The position numbers and the translations under genes are program-made. From Campylobacterota bacterium (GTDB lineage: Bacteria; Campylobacterota; Campylobacteria; Campylobacterales; SZUA-545): a stretch of DNA of 28,898 nt. The notes beneath the pieces are model-generated. The model was not told the origin of the DNA. It searched no databases and was given only the letters and a program-made list of their open reading frames with translations. Location of the stretch: assembly GCA_003561815.1 (NCBI GenBank), contig PWVP01000055.1, positions 1 to 28,898 on the forward strand, given 5' to 3'. Position 1 is the first letter of the stretch, and each line of letters opens with the position of its first letter. Of the stretch, positions 14,863-22,522 are shown piece after piece.

Positions 14863-17285
14863 GCCGACATCTCCATGTTGAAGTTGATGTTTCGTTTGAC
14901 CACATTCATCAGATACTCCGGGCTGTAGGGTTTGGTGATATACTCGGTCATCCCCACCTCGACCCCGCGCATCCGATCGGTTTTGCTCGTGCGGCTGGTC
15001 ACGGCGATCAGCGGTAGAGCTTTAAAGCGGCTATATTTTCGGATCTCGCTGGCCAGCGAGTAGCCGTCCATGCGCGGCATCTCAATATCGATCAGGCAGG
15101 CATCAAACTCATGCTCGCCCGACTTGATGATGTTGAGCGCCTCCACCCCATCGCTCGCCTCTATGAGCGTCACCCCCAGCGGGCTGATGGATTGACGCAT
15201 AATGGTGCGATCGGTTTTGGAGTCATCGACCACCAGGATCTTGTAGTCACTCGGCTCGCTCTTGGCTTTGGATTTACGCTGCTTTTGCTGCGTCACCGGC
15301 GCTTTGGTCTTTTTGGCCATCTGCATCAGCGCGGCCACATCGACAATCAGTGTGACGCGGCCATCGCCACGGATAGTCGCACCAGCAACCCCCTCGATCC
15401 CCTGCAGATACTCGCCAAGCGACTTGATCACAATCTCCTCTTGGCCCACCAGCGTGTCGACGATAAGACCCAGCTTCGACTCGGCTAGGCCCAGCACCAC
15501 CACATAGGTGTGCTCGCCACCCTCTATCACCTGCTCGACACCGAAGATGTCTGAGAGCTTCACCAGCGGCAGCACCTCATCGCGCAAGCGCATCACCGAT
15601 CGCCCCTCGACGCTAAAGATCTCCTCTTCGCTAATGCGCACCGTCTCCAGAACCGAGCTGAGCGGAATAGCGTAGAACTCCTCCTGCGCGCCCACCATCA
15701 GCGACTGGATAATCGCCAGTGTCAAGGGGATTTTGAGCTTAATCACGGTGCCTTTGCCCAGCTCAGAGTCCACCTCGATAATGCCGTTGAGCTTCTCGAT
15801 GTTGGTCTTGACCACATCCATCCCCACGCCGCGCCCGGAGACATTGGTCACCTTGGCCGCCGTCGAGAAGCCCGCTCTAAAGATCAGCGCAAACGCCTCT
15901 TTATCGCTCATGGCATCCGCCTCTTTTTCGCTGATGACCCCCTTCTCGAGCGCTTTGGACTTGAGCACATCGGCATCCAGACCCTTACCGTCATCGGCGA
16001 TCTCAATCACAATGCTGTTGCCCTCATTGTAGGCTTTGAGGTTGACGATACCGGTCTCGCCTTTGCCCGCCGCGATCCGATCCTCGGTCGACTCCACGCC
16101 GTGATCAGCGGAGTTTCGGATGATGTGCACCAGCGGATCGCCAATCACCTCGACGATCGACTTATCCAGCTCGGTCTCCTCACCGCTGATTTTAAGCTCG
16201 ATCTTTTTGCCCAGCTCGCGGGCGAGATCGCGGATCATGCGGGGGAATTTGTTAAACACCTTACCGATGGCGAGCATCCGGGTTTTCATCACCGCCGTCT
16301 GCAGATCGGTGGTCACCATCGAAACGGAGCTGACCACCTGATTGAGCTCTTCGAGAAACTGCTCCCCCTCATAGCGCTCTTCCACATCGTCGTAAATCTT
16401 CAAGAGGCGGTTTTTGCCCAGCACCAGCTCACCGATCAGATTCATCAGGTGATCGAGGCGATTCACATCGACGCGGATGGTCTGCTCGACCACATTCATC
16501 TCCGCGGGAGCAGCTTTGGCGGCCGGTTTAGCCGCAGGCTTGGCAGCCGGCTTAGGGGCCGGTTTGGGTGCCGCGGGCTTAGGGGCCTCCTGGGCTTTAG
16601 GGGCTTGAGCAGCCGGCTCTGGCTTCGCCTCGGCGGCGGGCTTAGGCTCAGCAGGGGGTTTGGGGGGCTCTGGCACACTCTCGCCAGCGGCGATCTTCTC
16701 CTCGCGGCGGCGCTTATCCTCCTCCTGGCGCACCTTCAAAAGCCGCTCAATCTCCGCTTCGACCTCATCATCGCTCATCTTGGAGTAGTCCACCTCCGGC
16801 TCGTCAGCGAGGGGGTTCTCAGGCGCGGGCGTAGAGGCGGGCTTGGACTCAGCAGGTGCCTGAGCCGCAGGGGCTTCGGCCGCTTCGGGATCTTCGCCTT
16901 TGCTCACCGCATCGAGCTTGGTGACAATCCCTTCGATATCCATGCCGTGATCCTGATCGTTGCCGGTATCACGAATCTTGACCAGCAGCGCTTTCATCAT
17001 ATCGATCGACTCGAGTACCACATCCATAATCGCCTGATCGATGGTGATCTCACCCTTACGGGCCAGATTGAGCACATCCTCCATATGGTGGGTCAGGTGG
17101 GTCAGGACATCAAAGTTCAAAAACGATGAGGAGCCTTTAATCGTATGGGCCACCCGAAAGATGCCGTTGAGCAGATCGAGATCATCGGGCCGGGCCTCCA
17201 GCTCGACGAGATCCTGATCGAGCTGCTCGATCATCTCAAAGGCTTCAACCAGAAAATCCTGTGTTAACTCCTGAAGTTCATCCAT
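14859..17285 (-). CDS. cheA: Chemotaxis histidine kinase CheA fused to a receiver domain (CheAY)
   Basis: CheA autophosphorylates in response to receptors and passes phosphate to response regulators. Domains over 808 residues: HPt (about 1-105) with phospho-His47 in RVAHTIKGSS; a long linker (130-262) containing a charged helix (166-200) and a Pro/Ala/Lys repeat tract (202-262); and dimerisation domain (263-340). The ATPase domain (345-525) has HIIRNSADHGVE (Asn391), DDGKG (431-435) and GRGVGMD (484-490). A CheW-like domain spans about 526-660. The receiver domain (680-803) has Asp687/688, phospho-Asp733 in LIDIEMPRMDG, and Lys785. The CheAY fusion is typical of Campylobacterota; in Helicobacter its receiver acts as a phosphate sink. 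No separate P2 domain is obvious. It follows cheV after 9 bases and overlaps cheW by 4. Confidence 0.96.
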   Translation of the reverse strand: MDELQELTQDFLVEAFEMIEQLDQDLVELEARPDDLDLLNGIFRVAHTIKGSSSFLNFDVLTHLTHHMEDVLNLARKGEITIDQAIMDVVLESIDMMKALLVKIRDTGNDQDHGMDIEGIVTKLDAVSKGEDPEAAEAPAAQAPAESKPASTPAPENPLADEPEVDYSKMSDDEVEAEIERLLKVRQEEDKRRREEKIAAGESVPEPPKPPAEPKPAAEAKPEPAAQAPKAQEAPKPAAPKPAPKPAAKPAAKPAAKAAPAEMNVVEQTIRVDVNRLDHLMNLIGELVLGKNRLLKIYDDVEERYEGEQFLEELNQVVSSVSMVTTDLQTAVMKTRMLAIGKVFNKFPRMIRDLARELGKKIELKISGEETELDKSIVEVIGDPLVHIIRNSADHGVESTEDRIAAGKGETGIVNLKAYNEGNSIVIEIADDGKGLDADVLKSKALEKGVISEKEADAMSDKEAFALIFRAGFSTAAKVTNVSGRGVGMDVVKTNIEKLNGIIEVDSELGKGTVIKLKIPLTLAIIQSLMVGAQEEFYAIPLSSVLETVRISEEEIFSVEGRSVMRLRDEVLPLVKLSDIFGVEQVIEGGEHTYVVVLGLAESKLGLIVDTLVGQEEIVIKSLGEYLQGIEGVAGATIRGDGRVTLIVDVAALMQMAKKTKAPVTQQKQRKSKAKSEPSDYKILVVDDSKTDRTIMRQSISPLGVTLIEASDGVEALNIIKSGEHEFDACLIDIEMPRMDGYSLASEIRKYSRFKALPLIAVTSRTSKTDRMRGVEVGMTEYITKPYSPEYLMNVVKRNINFNMEMSA

Positions 17286-17294
17286 GCGGTGCCC

Positions 17295-18242
17295 CTAGTT
17301 CTTGATATGGCTTTTGATCACCCGAGCAATCTCGGGCACAAACATATTGGCGTCAAATTTCACCAGATACCCCTCACCCCCTGCATCGCGTCCACGACTG
17401 CCGCTGAGCTGGTCGCTGATGGAGGAGTTAAAGACGATCGGAATGCTCTTAAAGCGGGGGTCATCCTTCGCGTTGGCCGCGAAGTGGAAGCCGTCCATGC
17501 GCGGCATCTCCACATCGGAGACGATGATTTTCAGCTCCTGGGGGAGTCGGCTGCCGTGGTTCTCATACAGCTCACCGAGCTTATCGAGCGCCTCCTGCCC
17601 ATCGACCGCCTCAATCACCCGCAGCCCCATCTTCTCCAGCGTCTCCTTGACGATCTTGCGGGCGGTGACGCTATCATCCACCACCATCGCCATCCCCTCG
17701 AAGGTCTCCAGCTCCGTATCCACCTCCAGCGTGGGGTGGTAGAGCCCTAGATCCTTTACGATGCTCTCAAAGTCCAAAATCAGCAGCACATCGTCGTTTT
17801 CGATCTTGGTCACGCCGGTCACTTTGGAGCGATCGAGCGCCCCTTCACCGGCGGAGAAGGTGGCCGGCTCGATATCGGCCCAGCTGATGCGACGGATACG
17901 GCGCGCCTCGCTGACGATAAAGCCGACAAGGATCCTGCTAAACTCCGCGATGATCACACGGCTCTTTTTATGGTCATCCTCAGGGGTCTTAATCCCCATC
18001 CACTTGGCGAGGTTGACCACCGGAATCACCACTCCGCGCAGATCGAAGATCCCTTCGATATACTCCGGCGAACCGGGTAGCTCGGTGAGTTTGGGGATCT
18101 TGATGATCTCGCGCACCTTGGCGACATTGACCCCATAGATCCCCTCATACACCCGATCGTTCATCTGCTTGTAGATTCGAAAATCGACAAGCTCCATCTC
18201 GTTTGTGCCCGCCTTAAGCGTGCGATCGGCACCTTTGCTCAC
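17295..18242 (-). CDS. cheV: Chemotaxis coupling protein CheV (CheW-receiver fusion)
   Basis: CheV couples receptors to CheA and can be phosphorylated. The CheW-like domain covers about 15-165 (YEGIYGVNVAKVREII at 32-47, EGIFDLRGVVIPVVNL at 63-78). The receiver domain covers about 183-312, with Asp189/190, phospho-Asp243 in IVSDVEMPRMDG, and Lys295 in YLVKFD. The start is set at the GTG at 18242, which overlaps the lpxH TGA in GTGA and has GGGGG five bases upstream. It gives the family-like opening TLKAGTNEMELVDF. The frame extends 25 codons further into lpxH but that part is unlike CheV. Length 315 residues is usual. It lies 9 bases before cheAY. Confidence 0.94.
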   Translation of the reverse strand: MSKGADRTLKAGTNEMELVDFRIYKQMNDRVYEGIYGVNVAKVREIIKIPKLTELPGSPEYIEGIFDLRGVVIPVVNLAKWMGIKTPEDDHKKSRVIIAEFSRILVGFIVSEARRIRRISWADIEPATFSAGEGALDRSKVTGVTKIENDDVLLILDFESIVKDLGLYHPTLEVDTELETFEGMAMVVDDSVTARKIVKETLEKMGLRVIEAVDGQEALDKLGELYENHGSRLPQELKIIVSDVEMPRMDGFHFAANAKDDPRFKSIPIVFNSSISDQLSGSRGRDAGGEGYLVKFDANMFVPEIARVIKSHIKN

Positions 18243-18991
18243 GAATGCCCCCAATCTCTCTGCTGAAAAAGCACGCCGTTTTGTTTTGATTGTACTACAA
18301 GAAAACTTTGCCCGCACGCAAAGGCGGGGAGATTCTCGTAGTGCAGCTGACTGCTTTTCACCTGGACTCCTTGGTGGAAGTGTCCCTCTAGGATGATATC
18401 GGCTTTTGGGCAGACTCTTTGAATCTCATCCACTCGGCGTTCGCCAAACCCCTCCAGAGCGAGGCAGAGCTCTTTTCGCTGCAATTTCTGTTCCATCTGG
18501 CGCAAAAAGCGGTTGTTGATAAAGTTGAGCGTGAGCAGGTGGATCAGCCACAGCCCCACGCGGCTGCGCACCACCCGGCAGTAGAGCTCATAGGCCCAGC
18601 CGGCCAGATAGTCCCCGTGCAGAAGCGCCACCTGCCAATCGCCGGCGCGAAGCATAAGGGGCTGCTGCTGACGGGCAAACACCTTCACCGCCGGATCAAA
18701 CACCCCCTTAAGATGAAAGTCGTGGTTGCCCTCCAGATAGATCACCTCCACCCCCTGCCCGGCGATACGATCGATCGCGGCGATAAACGGCGCGTTGATC
18801 TGGCGGGTGTAGGCCAGAGGGCCGATGAGCATATCCACCACATCCCCCATCAAAATCAGCTGCGGTGGGGTCCATTCACCTGAAGCGATCGCCTCTAAAA
18901 GTGTGAGCAGCTCAGAACGCTGCGGGCTGTAGTGGGCATCGGCGATCAGCACCGCCCCCTCTTGAAGCTCTATGGGCGCACTAGGGGACAT
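18239..18991 (-). CDS. lpxH: UDP-2,3-diacylglucosamine diphosphatase LpxH-type metallophosphoesterase
   Basis: LpxH hydrolyses UDP-2,3-diacylglucosamine to lipid X in lipid A synthesis. The 250 residues carry all calcineurin-type metal motifs: Asp18-x-His20 in IADAHYS, MGDVVD (Asp50), GNHDFH (88-93), LHGDY (124-128) and GHFHQG near 203-208. No signal peptide is seen, fitting a cytoplasmic, membrane-peripheral enzyme. The ATG at 18991 overlaps argC by eleven bases. The TGA overlaps cheV. Homology to LpxH rather than another metallophosphoesterase is judged from length and the HGDY and GHFH arrangement. A different sugar-nucleotide or nucleotide substrate cannot be excluded. Confidence 0.82.
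   Translation of the reverse strand: MSPSAPIELQEGAVLIADAHYSPQRSELLTLLEAIASGEWTPPQLILMGDVVDMLIGPLAYTRQINAPFIAAIDRIAGQGVEVIYLEGNHDFHLKGVFDPAVKVFARQQQPLMLRAGDWQVALLHGDYLAGWAYELYCRVVRSRVGLWLIHLLTLNFINNRFLRQMEQKLQRKELCLALEGFGERRVDEIQRVCPKADIILEGHFHQGVQVKSSQLHYENLPAFACGQSFLVVQSKQNGVLFQQRDWGHS
18289..18294 (-). promoter_or_regulatory. Candidate internal -10 box before cheV
   Basis: TACAAT on the minus strand lies inside the 3' end of lpxH, 46 bases before the cheV GTG, the same distance as the murJ -10 box from its start. There is no clear -35, and the sequence upstream is T-rich. It could give the cheV-cheAY-cheW genes their own transcript. Confidence 0.3.
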
Positions 18992-19994
18992 GGGCCATCA
19001 TCGGCAGTCCCAGCTGCTCATCCAGCCCCATCATCAGATTGGCGTTAGCCACCGCCGCACTGGAGGCGCCGCGCAGGAGATTATCAATCGCCGTGCCGAT
19101 CAGCAGCATCTCCCCCTGCCTACGCACAAAGAGATCACAAAAGTGCGTTCCAGCCACCTGCTTCGCACTCACCGGTCTGTTTCGCACCCGCACGAAGGGG
19201 TTGTCCGCGTAGTAACTTTCAGCCACCGCCTGGGCATCGATCGGCGCTTTGAGCCGCACATAGATGGAGGCGAGCATCCCGCGCGTAATGGGCAGCAGAT
19301 GGGGGGTAAAGAGCAGCTGGGGCTTTTGGCCGCTTAGCTGGGAAAGCTTTTCGATCATCTCGGGCTGGTGGCGGTGGGCCAGCGGTGCATAGGTGAAGCA
19401 GTTGTCATTGACCGTCGCGAAGTGGGTGGTCTCGACGCACTTTTTACCCGCGCCCGAGACGCCGCTTTTGGCATCCACAATCACCGGCGCGCTAAAGTCG
19501 ATCGCCTCGATAAAGGGCAAAAGCCCCAGTAGTGCGGCGGTCGGGTAGCAGCCGGGGTTGGCCACCAGCCGGGCTGAGCCGATCGCCTCACGGTGCATCT
19601 CCGGCATGCCGTAAACAGCGTGGGCGAGATTGGCCGTGTCGCTATGCGGGCAGTAGGCCGCTTCGTAGGTCTCTCTCTCCAGACGATAGTCCGCCGAGAG
19701 ATCCACCACCTTCACACCACGCTTTAAAAGCGGCGCAGCGATCGCCATGGCGCTCTGGTGCGGCACGGCCAAAAAGGCCAGCTCACACCGATCGGCGAGC
19801 TTCTGAATATCCATCTTCTCCACGGGCTGATCGCACACACCAGCCAGTGCCGGATGGAGATCGCTTAGATTCACGCCCCCTTCGGTGGTGGCCAGATAGG
19901 CCAGCTCGAAACGCGGGTGCGCTAGGGCGATTTTGATGAGCTCCAGACCGGTAAAGCCGCTGGCACCCACGATGCCCACTGCGATCTGGCTCAC
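18981..19994 (-). CDS. argC: N-acetyl-gamma-glutamyl-phosphate reductase
   Basis: ArgC reduces N-acetylglutamyl phosphate to the semialdehyde with NADPH in arginine synthesis. The 337-residue protein has the Rossmann opening VGIVGASGFTGLEL (6-19), VDLSADYRL (97-105) and active-site Cys149 in NPGCYPTA (147-153). The conserved DAKSGVSGAGK and a catalytic His region HRHQPEM follow. It overlaps dut by four bases (ATGA) and lpxH by eleven. No other arg gene is in the window. Confidence 0.97.
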   Translation of the reverse strand: MSQIAVGIVGASGFTGLELIKIALAHPRFELAYLATTEGGVNLSDLHPALAGVCDQPVEKMDIQKLADRCELAFLAVPHQSAMAIAAPLLKRGVKVVDLSADYRLERETYEAAYCPHSDTANLAHAVYGMPEMHREAIGSARLVANPGCYPTAALLGLLPFIEAIDFSAPVIVDAKSGVSGAGKKCVETTHFATVNDNCFTYAPLAHRHQPEMIEKLSQLSGQKPQLLFTPHLLPITRGMLASIYVRLKAPIDAQAVAESYYADNPFVRVRNRPVSAKQVAGTHFCDLFVRRQGEMLLIGTAIDNLLRGASSAAVANANLMMGLDEQLGLPMMAHVP

Positions 19995-20422
19995 CGCCCC
20001 GTACTCCCAAAACCGCTGGCACCCCGAACGGTCTCATCGAGACTCTCCACCGGCTCGAAAGCCGCCTGGATCACCTCTTTTAAGACCGCTTGGGCGATGC
20101 GCTCGCCCTTTTGGATCTCAAAGCCCTCTTTTCCGTGGTTGATCAAAAGCACCATCAACTCGCCACGGTAGTCGCTATCGACCGTACCGGGGCTGTTGAG
20201 CACCGTCACGCCGTGCTTAAAGGCCAGACCACTTCGGGGGCGCACCTGCAGCTCATACCCCTTAGGCAGCGCAATGGCCAGACCGGTCTTAATCAGCATC
20301 CGCTCCCCGGCGGGGATATGGGCATCCTCGATGGCGTGCAGATCAAAGCCCGCAGCCTCCTCACTCTGATAGGCGGGGATGATCGCATCCTCACGCAGCT
20401 TCTGTACGCGGATCTTAATCAA
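19991..20422 (-). CDS. dut: Deoxyuridine 5'-triphosphate nucleotidohydrolase (dUTPase)
   Basis: Dut hydrolyses dUTP to dUMP and diphosphate, keeping uracil out of DNA and feeding dTMP synthesis. The 143 residues contain the five trimeric-dUTPase motifs: AAGFDLHA, RPRSGLAFKHG, the LNSPGTVDSDYRGE uridine-binding motif, KGERIAQAV, and the C-terminal arm RGASGFGSTG. The arm is complete. The ATG at 20422 overlaps greA by eight bases, and the end overlaps argC by four. Confidence 0.97.
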   Translation of the reverse strand: MIKIRVQKLREDAIIPAYQSEEAAGFDLHAIEDAHIPAGERMLIKTGLAIALPKGYELQVRPRSGLAFKHGVTVLNSPGTVDSDYRGELMVLLINHGKEGFEIQKGERIAQAVLKEVIQAAFEPVESLDETVRGASGFGSTGR

Positions 20423-20906
20423 AGGCGACCTCCTGATAGCCCCCCTCCATCACCTCAAACTCCTTTACGCCACTGGGCAGATCGGCGAGCACATCATCGC
20501 CGGGCTCTTTGCCCATCAGGATGCGCGCCAGCGGTGAACCGATGGAGATCAGACCGCGATTGGCGTCGCTCTCCACCGAGCCGACGATGGTATAAACCAC
20601 CTCCTCATCACTCTCCAGATCGAGCAGCTTCACCGTCGAGCCGAAGCTCACCCGCTTATGCGGCAGCGTGGTTGGATCGATCACCTGCGCTTTGGCCACA
20701 AAGCTCTCCAGAAGGGCGACCCGCTTTTCGAGGTGATCCATCTTCTCTTTGGCGGCGTGGTACTCGGCGTTCTCCTTTAAATCGCCCAGCTGCGCAGCGG
20801 TCTGAATCTCATCGGCCACCTGAGCGCGCTCCACATTTTTGAGCTGTTCGAGCTCTTTGGTGATTTTGGCATACCCGTAGGGGGTCATCGGCTCCTTCTC
20901 GAGCAT
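20415..20906 (-). CDS. greA: Transcription elongation factor GreA
   Basis: GreA stimulates transcript cleavage by backtracked RNA polymerase. The ATG at 20906 gives 163 residues with the N-terminal coiled coil (MTPYGYAKITKELEQL; DLKENAEYHAAKEK near the tip acidic residues) and the C-terminal FKBP-like domain (SPLARILMGKEPGDDV). A longer GTG frame from 20951 is rejected because GGAG sits eight bases before the ATG and MLEKEPMTPYG matches the family opening. It is the first gene of a seven-gene operon ending at cheW. Confidence 0.96.
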   Translation of the reverse strand: MLEKEPMTPYGYAKITKELEQLKNVERAQVADEIQTAAQLGDLKENAEYHAAKEKMDHLEKRVALLESFVAKAQVIDPTTLPHKRVSFGSTVKLLDLESDEEVVYTIVGSVESDANRGLISIGSPLARILMGKEPGDDVLADLPSGVKEFEVMEGGYQEVAFD

Positions 20907-20937
20907 GGTTACGACTCCGTTTGTGTTGTTTGAAGGT

Positions 20938-20943
20938 ATTGTA
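20938..20943 (-). promoter_or_regulatory. Candidate -10 box for the greA-to-cheW operon
   Basis: TACAAT on the minus strand, 31 bases before the greA ATG, with no recognisable -35 at 16-18 bases. It is the same hexamer as in front of murJ and cheV. A small GGGCT/AGCCC hairpin (20952-20965) lies just upstream of the box. Confidence 0.45.
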
Positions 20944-20973
20944 GCGCCCACGGGCTTGAAAGCCCATTTGGGT

Positions 20974-20979
20974 TAAAAT
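20974..20979 (+). promoter_or_regulatory. Candidate -10 box for the surE operon
   Basis: TAAAAT in the greA/surE divergent gap. It would start a transcript near 20986 with a leader of about 100 bases that includes the hairpin at 20995-21027. There is no clear -35. Confidence 0.3.
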
Positions 20980-20994
20980 CATCCACTCTTGACA

Positions 20995-21027
20995 ACGCTG
21001 AAACCTCCGCTGCGAAGCGGTCAGCGT
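20995..21027 (+). promoter_or_regulatory. Structured 5' leader element before surE
   Basis: The outer stem is ACGCTGA (20995-21001) with TCAGCGT (21021-21027). The inner stem is CCGCT (21007-21011) with AGCGG (21016-21020), closed by a GCGA (GNRA-type) tetraloop, and a five-base bulge AACCT lies on the 5' side. It ends 59 bases before the surE start. No known riboswitch class is recognised. Confidence 0.4.
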
Positions 21028-21086
21028 AGCCTTGTGGGGCTTTTCTCCATGGGGCGTGTCGCACAAAACAACACAAGGTTTCGATT

Positions 21087-21860
21087 GTGAAAGAGATCCT
21101 GATTACCAACGATGATGGCTACGAGTCCGATGGCCTGCACGCGCTGATCGAAGCGGTTCGTCCCCTTGGGCGCGTCACCGTCGTCGCTCCGGCGAGCGAA
21201 AAGTCCGCCTGCGGACACAGCCTCACCCTCACCCGCCCGCTGCGCTTTATCGGCGTGGACGATGACTTTTATAAACTCGATGACGGCACCCCAGCCGACT
21301 GCATCTATCTGGCCTTGCACTCGCTCTTTGAGGATAAAAAGCCCGATCTGGTCATCAGCGGCATCAACCGCGGGGCCAATCTGGGCGAGGATATCACCTA
21401 CTCCGGCACCGTCGCCGGGGCGATGGAGGCGGTGCTGCACGATGTGCCCGCCATCGCGATGAGCCAGGTGATGACCAAGACCGAAGATGGCTTTTACGAC
21501 TACGATCTGAGCCTAGCCACCCAGGCGGCCTACGAGATGGCCGATCGGGTGCTTCAAGGCGGCTTTCCGCTGGGCCCGAGACGACTGCTCAATATCAATG
21601 TCCCCAATATCAAACCCGACAGCTTTCAGGGCTACCGCGTCACCCGGGCTAGCTGGCGCAACTACGCCAATGATGCCCACCGCCACACCAACCCGCGCGG
21701 CGAGGAGTACTTCTGGCTAGGCCTGCATCCGCTGGATTTTAACGAGACGCTAAACGGTGATTTTGAGGCGATTAGCGCAGGATACATCTCGCTCACTCCG
21801 GTGCAGTGCGATCTCACCTGTCACCACTCGCTTGAAAAGCTCGATCAGTGGCTGAAATAG
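21087..21860 (+). CDS. surE: 5'/3'-nucleotidase SurE
   Basis: SurE is a metal-dependent nucleoside monophosphate phosphatase linked to stationary-phase survival and nucleotide salvage. The 257 residues open with ILITNDDGYESDGLHAL, which carries the paired-Asp metal site. They also contain the active-site segment ISGINRGANLGEDITYSGT (Asn and Ser/Thr residues binding metal and phosphate) and LLNINVPN. The start is a GTG at 21087 with AAGG eight bases upstream, and no ATG fits. It overlaps the next gene by 13 bases. The adjacency of surE and a TcdA/ThiF-like gene points to a shared transcript. Confidence 0.95.
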   Translation: MKEILITNDDGYESDGLHALIEAVRPLGRVTVVAPASEKSACGHSLTLTRPLRFIGVDDDFYKLDDGTPADCIYLALHSLFEDKKPDLVISGINRGANLGEDITYSGTVAGAMEAVLHDVPAIAMSQVMTKTEDGFYDYDLSLATQAAYEMADRVLQGGFPLGPRRLLNINVPNIKPDSFQGYRVTRASWRNYANDAHRHTNPRGEEYFWLGLHPLDFNETLNGDFEAISAGYISLTPVQCDLTCHHSLEKLDQWLK

Positions 21861-22522
21861 ATCGTTTCACCCGCTGTCGCTGGATTTTTGGCGAGGATTT
21901 TGGCAAACTACAAGAGGCCAAGGTGATCCTCTTTGGCGCTGGAGGGGTGGGTAGCTACTGCCTGGATGCTCTGTGGCGCAGCGGGGTACAGAACATCACC
22001 GTGGTCGATGGCGATCGCTTCGAGGTGAGCAACCAAAACCGCCAGATCGGCGCAGAGGCGGTGGGGGCGCTAAAAACCGAGGTGTTTGAAGCCCGCTATA
22101 AGGGGGTGAAAGGAGTGCCGGTGCGTGTGGATAAAGCGTGGATTGATGCGTTTGACTTTACGCCTTACGATCTCGTACTCGATGCGATCGATGATATTGG
22201 CGCCAAGGTCGCCATCGCCCGGCGCTGCCATCGACGGCTGGTGAGCTCCATGGGCGGAGCCAGACGGCTGGATCCCACCCGCATTAAGATCGCCAAAATC
22301 TGGCAGACGGCACACGATCCCTTCGCCACCCGGGTTAAACGGCGGCTGCGCTATGAGAATCTGCGCTTTAACTACACGGTCATCTACAGCGACGAACCGG
22401 CGGTACACTGCGAAGCGTATCAGCTGGGCAGCTTCGTGGGGGTCACCGGCGCTTTTGGCCTGGCGATGGCCTCAGCGGCGGTGGCCAAACTGCGCCACCG
22501 CATGAACAGGGTCCAGGGATGA
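21848..22522 (+). CDS. tcdA: tRNA threonylcarbamoyladenosine dehydratase (TcdA/CsdL), ThiF/E1-like
   Basis: TcdA uses ATP to cyclise the t6A modification next to the anticodon in ANN-decoding tRNAs. The protein has the E1-like fold: nucleotide-binding ILFGAGGVGSYCLDAL (27-42), VVDGDRFEVSNQNRQIG with the Asn/Arg catalytic region, and the LVLDAIDD motif. The RRLDPTRIKIAKIWQTAHDP segment is specific to the TcdA group rather than ThiF or MoeB. At 224 residues it is shorter than the E. coli enzyme. The start is a GTG at 21848 overlapping surE; the opening DRFTRCRWIFGEDF fits the family. Another ThiF-family activity is possible. Confidence 0.78.
   Translation: MAEIDRFTRCRWIFGEDFGKLQEAKVILFGAGGVGSYCLDALWRSGVQNITVVDGDRFEVSNQNRQIGAEAVGALKTEVFEARYKGVKGVPVRVDKAWIDAFDFTPYDLVLDAIDDIGAKVAIARRCHRRLVSSMGGARRLDPTRIKIAKIWQTAHDPFATRVKRRLRYENLRFNYTVIYSDEPAVHCEAYQLGSFVGVTGAFGLAMASAAVAKLRHRMNRVQG

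Noticed and set aside
16500..16690. Tandem repeat array in the CheAY gene
   Set aside because: The repetition comes from Pro/Ala/Lys codons in a protein linker, with imperfect units, and is not a separate DNA repeat element.
16101..17129. Plus-strand open frame of 342 codons opposite cheAY
   Set aside because: It is antisense to the linker and HPt regions of CheAY; the low-complexity Leu/Arg/Gly product mirrors the Pro/Ala/Lys tract. CheAY is certain.
20989..20994. Perfect TTGACA in the greA/surE gap, possible -35 for surE
   Set aside because: At 16-18 bases downstream the sequence is GC-rich hairpin (around 21011-21017) with no -10 resemblance, so it is probably chance.
21028..21043. AGCC/GGCT stem followed by TTTT as an intrinsic terminator before surE
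   Set aside because: The stem is only four base pairs and the T run only four, too weak to call.
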